DNA from: Anaerotignum neopropionicum
Lineage (GTDB): Bacteria > Bacillota > Clostridia > Lachnospirales > Anaerotignaceae
Direction of reading: 5' to 3'
NCBI RefSeq assembly: GCF_001571775.1
Contig: NZ_LRVM01000001.1
Location: forward strand, 434,001 to 498,000
DNA: 64,000 nt
The position numbers and the translations under genes are program-made. The notes under the pieces were generated by a model. That model ran no database searches. It saw only the letters and a list, made by a program, of their open reading frames with translations, and had not been told where the DNA came from. Of this stretch, positions 58,416-64,000 are shown in pieces. Every line of letters starts with the position of its first letter. The stretch's first letter is position 1.

Positions 58416-59948
58416 ATGAGTACTAGTATTTTTGAAATTATAGGCCCAACGATGATCGGGCCATCCAGCTCTCATACGGCAGGCATGGTTCGCATTGGAA
58501 GGATGACACACAGGATTGTGGATGGGGACATTCGGTATATCAATATTGAATTCAGCCCCATGTTGCGAACCACCTATCATGGACATCGTTCAGATGCGGC
58601 TTTGATTGGGGGCGTAATTGGCTTATGTGAAGGGGATATAGAAATCCGTGACGCAATCGAGCTGGCCCATGAAAAAGGGATTGAAACAAAAATTGATTTT
58701 TTGCCCGAGGGTCAATATCCTCAAAACACTGCTCGTCTTACCGTGGGTTGCAAGGATGGAAGGGAGGTTTCGGTTTTAGGCACTTCTGTGGGCGGTGGCA
58801 GCATAGTAATTGATGCTGTGGATGATGCCTGCCTGCGGATTATGCCCGAGGCATATCATATCATTCTTTGGAGTGGGGATGCCTTGGATTTACCCCAATC
58901 AGAGGCTGTCGTTCAAAGGGGTGAGGGTAAAAAAGGAATGATTACCTGCCTTACCTTTTCCGCCATGCCTTCGGAGGCCTTTGTTGCACACCTTGGGGAA
59001 TGTAAAGGTATTACAGCATTGAAAATCATTCCTCCCATTCTTGCGTATGGGGTGACTTTAACAGACGAGAAATATGAAAGCTGTTTGGATTTATGCCGCG
59101 TGGCTGAAGAAAAAGGACTGACAATTTCAGACTTGGCGGTGGGCTACGAGATGAAACGGTCGGGATTTTCCCAAGAATACATTTGCAATGAAATGCATCA
59201 GCTTTTAAAAACAATGAAAAAGTCTGTGGAAGAGGGTGAAAAGCCCAATAGGCTGTTATATGGATTGGCGTCTGGTAAAGATGGGAAGCTGTTAAATAAC
59301 GCAGTGATGGAGGGGAAAACAATTTCCGGGGGTATTGTCCCTTTGGCTGTTTCTCGTGCCATCGGGGTTATGGAATACAATGCTTCCATGGGCATTATTG
59401 TAGCGGCGCCCACAGCAGGCTCATCAGGCATTGTGCCGGGTTGCTTTATTACATTGCAAAAGGAATACGGTTTTTCCGATGAGGAAATTGTGAATGCCCT
59501 TTTTGTATGTGGAATCATGGGGGTAATCATGGCGCATCGAAAGGTGTCTTTTTCCGGCTCTGTTGGCGGCTGCCAGGGTGAGGTAGGGGTATCCAGTGCA
59601 ATTTCAGCAGCGGGCATGGTAAGCCTGTTTACCAAAAATCCTACGAAAATTGTCCATGGAATGGCCTTGTGCCTTAAAAATCTTCTTGGGTTGGTATGCG
59701 ATCCAATTGCAGGGCCCATTGAAATTCCTTGTATTAAGCGCAATGCAGTGGGTGTGGCAAATGCATTTATTTCCGCAGATATGGCACTGGCCGGAATAGA
59801 AAGCTTTATTCCACCGGATGAGGTCATTGATGCCTTGGTGGATGTGGAGGAACGTCTGCCTCAGGAATTAAAGTGTGCTACGGTAGGCGGTTTGGCTTGC
59901 ACCTGTACGGCAAAAAAAATAAGAGAAAAACTGTCGGGCAATGAATGA
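58416..59948 (+). CDS. sdaA: L-serine ammonia-lyase, iron-sulfur dependent, single chain
   Basis: The 510-residue enzyme fuses the beta domain (IGPTMIGPSSSHTAGMVRIG with the SSSHTAG motif; YHGHRSDAALIGGVIG) to the alpha domain (NASMGIIVAAPTAGSSGIVP; VGGCQGEVGVSSAISAAGM; LVCDPIAGPIEIPCIKRNAV). The alpha-domain cysteines in GGCQGE, VCDPIAGPIEIPC hold the 4Fe-4S cluster, which acts as Lewis acid. A segment of about 100 residues between the domains (about 175-270) has no clear ACT fold. It converts L-serine to pyruvate and ammonia, feeding nifJ-type pyruvate oxidation. ATG 58416 follows TTGGAGG. It sits between the cyuA/TRAP operon and a FadR-type regulator. Confidence 0.92.
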   Translation: MSTSIFEIIGPTMIGPSSSHTAGMVRIGRMTHRIVDGDIRYINIEFSPMLRTTYHGHRSDAALIGGVIGLCEGDIEIRDAIELAHEKGIETKIDFLPEGQYPQNTARLTVGCKDGREVSVLGTSVGGGSIVIDAVDDACLRIMPEAYHIILWSGDALDLPQSEAVVQRGEGKKGMITCLTFSAMPSEAFVAHLGECKGITALKIIPPILAYGVTLTDEKYESCLDLCRVAEEKGLTISDLAVGYEMKRSGFSQEYICNEMHQLLKTMKKSVEEGEKPNRLLYGLASGKDGKLLNNAVMEGKTISGGIVPLAVSRAIGVMEYNASMGIIVAAPTAGSSGIVPGCFITLQKEYGFSDEEIVNALFVCGIMGVIMAHRKVSFSGSVGGCQGEVGVSSAISAAGMVSLFTKNPTKIVHGMALCLKNLLGLVCDPIAGPIEIPCIKRNAVGVANAFISADMALAGIESFIPPDEVIDALVDVEERLPQELKCATVGGLACTCTAKKIREKLSGNE

Positions 59949-60331
59949 AAATAATCTATAGTTTAAAATAGGATACTATGTTATAATGAATAAAATATGG
60001 ATAAAAACTACATTATCTCTAATAACATTTGAAGAAATAATATTGCTGTGATCAAGTCATCTCATAACACTTTTACCTAATTTTTGCTGCATGTGGGCTT
60101 ACTTGGTAATACTGTAAGGCTTCTGTAATTGATGGGGCGAAAATGTTTTTTGAAGTATAATTCAAGAAAAGAGTATAAATTAGAAAAGAAGTTTCTCAGT
60201 ATGATGGGAGTTTTTTTGGATGAGCTTCTCTTGGGATAAGAGGAATATCTATCAGACCAAGGGGTTGCAAACATAATGGCATTTGTCATAAAATTTAGAT
60301 ACGGAAATAATTAATATAGGGGGGTTTTGTT

Positions 60332-61051
60332 GTGAAGGCTATAAAACGCCAATCTCTGTCTGAACAGGTGGTTGAATCTATTTTTAAATATATTAAGGAT
60401 AACAATCTGAAGGCCGGAGATCAAATTCCAACAGAAAGCGAATTTGCTGAATTTTTTCAAGTCAGTCGTACCAGCATTCGTGAGGCCATGAAGGCGTTGA
60501 GCATTAATGGAGTGGTTTCATCCACGCCGGGGAAAGGAACCTTTTTGCAGCCGAAGGCCATGAATACAGTCATAGGAGAGGATGGAACATTACAAACACA
60601 GGCGCGGGCAACAATTGCGCAGATTATGGAGATCCGTACACCTTTGGAGGTTTTAGCCATTGGATTGGCTGCCCAAAGAGGAACGGAGAAGGATTTTGAA
60701 GAATTGGAAGAAATTACGCACCAATACAGAGAAGCGGTTTTAGCCAAAGCCGGTTGGGTACAATGGGGTACGAAATTTCATACAAAAATAGCCGAGATGA
60801 GCGGGAATCCCCTTCTTATTTCTAACCTTCGCTTTTTGGGCGATACGGTTGAGCAATACAGGGAAAATATGGCTACGTTTTATGAGGATAAGTCCTATTA
60901 TATTGAAAGCCATAAACGCATATGTGAGGCTTTGCGTTGCCGCGATGTAGAGGCGGCACAGGCAGAGATGCAAAGGCATATGCATATGACAGAAGATGTG
61001 CTGAGTATGATTGTTGATGAGAAAAATGCAACAGAATTTCTTCCTCATTAA
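60332..61051 (+). CDS. FadR/GntR-family transcriptional regulator (FCD domain)
   Basis: The 239-residue regulator has an N-terminal winged helix (IKDNNLKAGDQIPTESEFAE, FFQVSRTSIREAMKALSING, VVSSTPGKGTFLQ) and a C-terminal all-helical FCD domain (IMEIRTPLEVLAIGLAAQRG; FHTKIAEMSGNPLLISNLRF; ESHKRICEALRCRDVEAAQA, EMQRHMHMTE), where conserved Asp/His residues bind metal and a carboxylate ligand. GTG 60332 follows TAGGGGGG. It lies downstream of the TRAP transporter and serine/cysteine lyase genes, and FCD regulators usually control such catabolic loci, so it is the probable local regulator. The upstream gap 59949-60331 holds a TATAAT (59982-59987) without clear -35 and nothing else identified. 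Confidence 0.9.
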   Translation: MKAIKRQSLSEQVVESIFKYIKDNNLKAGDQIPTESEFAEFFQVSRTSIREAMKALSINGVVSSTPGKGTFLQPKAMNTVIGEDGTLQTQARATIAQIMEIRTPLEVLAIGLAAQRGTEKDFEELEEITHQYREAVLAKAGWVQWGTKFHTKIAEMSGNPLLISNLRFLGDTVEQYRENMATFYEDKSYYIESHKRICEALRCRDVEAAQAEMQRHMHMTEDVLSMIVDEKNATEFLPH

Positions 61052-61202
61052 TAAGTTTTTGTTTCTAAAATAACAGAACTCTTTATTGCGGGAACGAATT
61101 TTTGGGGCAAAGTATGCATATAGTACCACCCAGCCTTTGCCCATAAGCTTGTCTTTTAAGAACAAATTTCAGTGGATGCCACATAAAATGAGTAGTTTGC
61201 TA

Positions 61203-61233
61203 CAAAGGCCAGATGTTTGTCTGGTCTTTTTTT
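61203..61233 (+). terminator. Terminator after the FadR-type gene
   Basis: AAAGGCCAGA pairs with TCTGGTCTTT (one wobble), followed by a T tract. Confidence 0.8.
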
Positions 61234-61378
61234 ATGGGGGAAACCACACCCTACCAAAGTTGTATCTGTGAATTTCAATGCAAACATGACTTTTTGTTTT
61301 ATTTGTAGTAAAATAAAGGTAAGACTGTTTTGATAGACCGTCGTAAGGCAAAACAAACGGGCAAGGAGAAGTAACGGA

Positions 61379-61879
61379 ATGAAAAAAATGAGAAAATACA
61401 TTTCAACAATATTGTTTGTTGTGTGTCTTTTATACTTTGTATGGATGATGCTTGACTATAACGGAATTACCATTCACAAAAAAATTGACCACACAATATC
61501 AACGGGAATCTATGCAGATGGTGTGCAGGTGGGGGAAACATCCGTAACGATTTCCGGGAAATACTATCCTCACTTATTGCGTGAAGATAGCTTTTGGGGT
61601 AAATTTTCTGTGGCAGAAGTGCCTGAAACGGAAAATGATTCGTTAAATGCTGAAATTACTTGGTACGAGGAGAAGATAGATGGCGTGCATTATGAATATC
61701 AGTTGATTACCTTTCACAGCAATCAAGTTGGCAGCGCATACATAGAAGAAACGGGAGGAGCCTTCATGCTTTCTATGAACCGCAGCATGGATGAGATGGT
61801 ATGGGCGATAGACGCTGATCGTGTGCTTGCAACTTCAGCCCAGGCGTATCAAAACTATGTTGAGAAGCAGCATCAGTAA
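61379..61879 (+). CDS. Membrane-anchored protein of an unrecognised family, member 1
   Basis: The 166-residue protein has one N-terminal hydrophobic segment (YISTILFVVCLLYFVWMML), then an outside domain of about 135 residues: TGIYADGVQVGETSVTISGK, YYPHLLREDSFWGKFSVAEV. The same pattern is seen in the next gene (IYQNGGVTGKTTVVIDGEK; NYLFRDDEGFYGKFYI), so the two are distant paralogs. The domain is beta-rich with conserved Gly, Phe/Trp-Gly-Lys-Phe and a final short helix. It is probably exported and kept in the membrane. ATG 61379 follows AAGGAGAAG. Confidence 0.65.
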   Translation: MKKMRKYISTILFVVCLLYFVWMMLDYNGITIHKKIDHTISTGIYADGVQVGETSVTISGKYYPHLLREDSFWGKFSVAEVPETENDSLNAEITWYEEKIDGVHYEYQLITFHSNQVGSAYIEETGGAFMLSMNRSMDEMVWAIDADRVLATSAQAYQNYVEKQHQ

Positions 61880-62061
61880 ATTTATATTTGAACGCCAATA
61901 AAAAGGGCACAGTGTTTAAGAAATTTCCATTGTTTCTTAATAATCGAAGGGTGTACAGCGTTTCACAAAAAGTCATGGATGAGAAAATGTATATATGCAG
62001 GGTCTTTTGCAAGATTTATTATGAAATTTGGTAAAGGGGATCTATAATTCGAGGTGCAAGT

Positions 62062-62571
62062 ATGAAAGAGAAAAAAGCAATGAAAATAGCGGTTGTATGC
62101 ATAATTGGGCTTTGGATGCTTTCAAAAATCCCATTTAACCAAAATATAAAGCAAGAAGTTTCTGCGAATATATACCAAAACGGAGGGGTAACGGGCAAGA
62201 CAACCGTTGTTATAGATGGAGAGAAAAGCAACTACCTCTTTCGTGACGATGAAGGATTCTACGGAAAATTTTATATTCTATCCTATGAAAAAACAGGCAG
62301 AGAAAATATGGTTGCAGGCATTCGTTGGCGTAACGGTGAAAATGTACAGCAACTGATGTATTCTCAAAACGGGACCTTTCCTTCTATGGATATAATATCT
62401 ACCATCCTTACCAATGATAAAATAACACAATTTGCAGTAATGCTTACAGATGGTACTGTCATTGCAACATCTGATGAAATCTATCAGCTTTATACAAAAT
62501 ATATCTCTTATGATTCTGATACAAGGATTACACATATTGAACGTGTGAATGAAATCCCCAAAATTGAATGA
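62062..62571 (+). CDS. Membrane-anchored protein of an unrecognised family, member 2
   Basis: The 169-residue protein has a hydrophobic N-terminus (MKIAVVCIIGLWMLSKIPF) followed by a beta-rich domain similar to the upstream gene: ANIYQNGGVTGKTTVVIDGE, FRDDEGFYGKFYILSYEKTG and LTDGTVIATSDEIYQLY, where the upstream protein reads DADRVLATSAQAYQNY. The shared order (IY.nG...G.t.v.i.G, L.R.D..f.GKF, vlATS..Y) supports duplication. ATG 62062 has a fair GAGGTG site. No function is known. Confidence 0.65.
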   Translation: MKEKKAMKIAVVCIIGLWMLSKIPFNQNIKQEVSANIYQNGGVTGKTTVVIDGEKSNYLFRDDEGFYGKFYILSYEKTGRENMVAGIRWRNGENVQQLMYSQNGTFPSMDIISTILTNDKITQFAVMLTDGTVIATSDEIYQLYTKYISYDSDTRITHIERVNEIPKIE

Positions 62572-62761
62572 CAAAACAATTTTATGATAAACCGTGTAGA
62601 GTAAAACGCCTAAGTCAGGTACCATAAATTGAAAAAAGGATGGGCAGCAAAAGCCATGGTTTGTGATGGCCAAAGCTTGACCATTGCGCAAAGAAAGCAA
62701 AGATGGAATTGATTTTTTTTTAAATGTTTTCTTTTTGTGTATATTTTATTGATGGTAATAC

Positions 62762-62790
62762 TTGACAAGGAGAAAAGTAAGTGATATAAA
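62762..62790 (+). promoter_or_regulatory. Promoter ahead of the large surface protein gene
   Basis: TTGACA (62762-62767), exactly 17 bases, TATAAA (62785-62790). It implies a leader of about 355 bases before the ATG at 63151. Confidence 0.8.
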
Positions 62791-62829
62791 AAGAATAAGA
62801 AGCAGTCGATATAATCCGTTAGGTACCTT

Positions 62830-63073
62830 CGTTTTTAAGACAATCTAAAAACGATGTATTTTTTTGGGATATGGTTAGCTTTAACTAACCTACAAAAAGG
62901 ATTGCTTTCCATAAATGATTTTAAAGGGGTTAGAAAAACACTCTCACACTATGAAATCCATAGTACAGGGGCGATTTGATGTGCCATTCAATACTTAGTA
63001 ATCCATGTTTATTGCAGCAGATATTGCAGAAGGCATGGATTTCATTTAGTGCTGGGGTTAGCGTTGGCTAACA
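62830..63073 (+). promoter_or_regulatory. Structured leader region with attenuator-like hairpin
   Basis: Within the long leader, CGTTTTTA (62830-62837) pairs with TAAAAACG (62846-62853), followed by ATGTATTTTTTT, resembling a terminator. GGTTAG-CTTTAA-CTAACC (62873-62890) and GTTAGC-GTTG-GCTAAC (about 63058-63073) are two further stems whose arms are mutually complementary, allowing alternative pairings. No known riboswitch class is recognised. Region 62572-62761 holds no gene. Confidence 0.45.
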
Positions 63074-63150
63074 CTTGTTGCCGAAGGGAAAGTCTTGATA
63101 AGAGCAGTATCAAGTCGAAAAAATTGGAACAAAGAGAGGATGAGGTACAG

Positions 63151-64000
63151 ATGCAAAAGAAACGAATGCTGTCTTGGGTGCTAACGGCTTCCATGGCGTT
63201 GTCACTGATGCCCACAATGGCATTGGCGGCGGATTTCCCCGGGGAGGGGAGCGGAACAAGAAATGATCCTTACCTGATTGGTACAGTGGAAGAACTGGAC
63301 GCCATGCGGGAGGATTTGGGCGGCTACTACCGACTGGAAAACGATATTGATCTGTCTGAAACGGATTGGACTCCCGTTGGAGCCTATAGGCCCGATCCCT
63401 ATGATTCGTCCGGCGAAGCGCCCGATGAGGAATATGCTTTTCATGGTACCTTTGATGGCAATGGGTACACAATCAGCGGCTTGACCGTTGAAGATGAGAG
63501 TATGTGTGTCGGCTTGTTTGGCGTTGTGGCAAATGCCACGGTGGAAAACTTCATTATTGAAGATGCCACCATTTCCGGCAATACCATGGCTGCTGCAGCC
63601 ATCGGCTATGCCTATCACTCTACAATAGACGACGTAGATCTGTCCGGTGCCAATACCATTACCGGCTTTGTGGACAGTGGAACAATGCCCCCGAATATGC
63701 TGGCGGGTGTTGTGGGCGCAGGTATAGACACCACCATTTTAAATTGTGACGTTACCGGAACCACCATGACAATGGAGGTAATCGAAGATGCGAGTATGCT
63801 GGGTACCAATGTTCACGACATCGGCTTGGTGGGCGGCGGCTTAGAGGGTTGCAATCTGGAGAATTGTACAGCGGATGATAGCAGTATTGCCGTGGACGGT
63901 GATTATTGCTTCGGCATTGGCGGCTTGTCCGGCTGCGCCATTTCCGCTGAATATATTATGAATTGTGAAGTGATGGATGTAACCATAACAGTGGGCGACT
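63151..64000 (+). CDS. Large secreted protein, GLUG/right-handed beta-helix type, 5' part only
   Basis: The frame starts at ATG 63151 after GAGAGGATGAGG and runs open to the window end (283 codons seen). A cleavable signal (MQKKRMLSWVLTASMALSLM PTMALAA) precedes GSGTRNDPYLIGTVEELDAM, typical of the start of GLUG/FIVAR-type surface proteins, then YYRLENDIDLSETDWTPVG and FHGTFDGNGYTISGLTVED, SMCVGLFGVVANATVENFII and further Gly/Thr-rich coils with paired Cys. This is a right-handed beta-helix or GLUG-repeat surface protein, probably ending in wall-anchor repeats beyond the window. The right end is truncated by the window, not by a stop. Confidence 0.85.
   Translation, partial: MQKKRMLSWVLTASMALSLMPTMALAADFPGEGSGTRNDPYLIGTVEELDAMREDLGGYYRLENDIDLSETDWTPVGAYRPDPYDSSGEAPDEEYAFHGTFDGNGYTISGLTVEDESMCVGLFGVVANATVENFIIEDATISGNTMAAAAIGYAYHSTIDDVDLSGANTITGFVDSGTMPPNMLAGVVGAGIDTTILNCDVTGTTMTMEVIEDASMLGTNVHDIGLVGGGLEGCNLENCTADDSSIAVDGDYCFGIGGLSGCAISAEYIMNCEVMDVTITVGD

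Noticed and set aside
62797-63150. c-di-GMP riboswitch before the surface protein gene
   Set aside because: The GEMM-type core (GCACAGGGCAAACC and GGGACGCAAAGCC-like segments) was not found.

Overview
The window reads as a chromosomal segment of a low-GC, anaerobic, spore-forming Clostridia, probably Lachnospirales/Anaerotignum-like; the genus is inference. Support: pyruvate:ferredoxin oxidoreductase, clusters of small ferredoxins, oxygen-labile Fe-S serine and cysteine lyases, a BofA-type sporulation protein next to a YaaL protein, SLH and choline-binding-type wall-anchor repeats, strong AGGAGG ribosome sites with ATG/GTG/TTG starts, and TTGACA-N17-TATAAT promoters. No phage, complete insertion sequence, rRNA or CRISPR array was seen.

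Layout. 0-5.9 kb: the 3' end of a wall-anchored SLH protein whose C-terminal repeats are out of frame, a MalT-type LuxR regulator, a tandem DUF2442 protein, a decayed second copy of the wall-anchor tail, and the first copy of a dispersed intergenic repeat. 5.9-9.6 kb: a minus-strand thioesterase/hydrolase operon, a Thr-Tyr-fMet tRNA operon with a clear promoter and terminator, and a metallo-hydrolase behind a perfect inverted repeat. 9.8-15.7 kb: a VTC-type polyphosphate polymerase, DUF4956 membrane protein, beta-helix carbohydrate-binding lipoprotein and a two-component system. 15.7-20.7 kb: two truncated regulators, a Crp/Fnr regulator, a three-gene ferredoxin/membrane Fe-S operon, a C_GCAxxG_C_C protein, a secreted protein and a metallo-hydrolase. 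20.8-27.3 kb (minus): MarR-adaptor-RND efflux operon and an M20 amidohydrolase, divergent from dapH.

28-38 kb is mainly plus strand: lipoprotein, yaaL-bofA, a rhomboid protease flanked on both sides by DnaA boxes, a cysteine-free uracil-DNA glycosylase, flavodoxin, SDR, a broken Spx/ArsC gene, proC, a cupin, a lipoprotein, a diguanylate cyclase and a fluoroacetate-dehalogenase-like hydrolase. 38.4-44 kb: the longest repeat copy with 60-bp tandem units, nifJ, an unknown gene and another repeat copy. 44-50.8 kb: greA-lysS, then cdaA-cdaR-glmM (c-di-AMP and cell-wall precursor synthesis) and tRNA-Arg. 50.9-53.3 kb: small membrane, HTH and secreted genes plus a partial repeat. 53.4-61.2 kb: an amino-acid catabolism island (cysteine-desulfidase-like cyuA, TRAP transporter dctQMP, Fe-S L-serine ammonia-lyase, FadR-type regulator). 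61.3-64 kb: two related small membrane-anchored proteins and the 5' end of a large secreted protein with a long structured leader.

The observations most worth following are the DnaA boxes around the rhomboid gene, the five-copy dispersed repeat with its 60/61-bp tandem core, the polyphosphate/carbohydrate-binding operon with 11-bp direct repeats upstream, the cyuA-TRAP-sdaA island with a small translationally coupled ORF, and the conserved defluorinase-type active site. All family assignments were made by eye from motifs; no database search was run.
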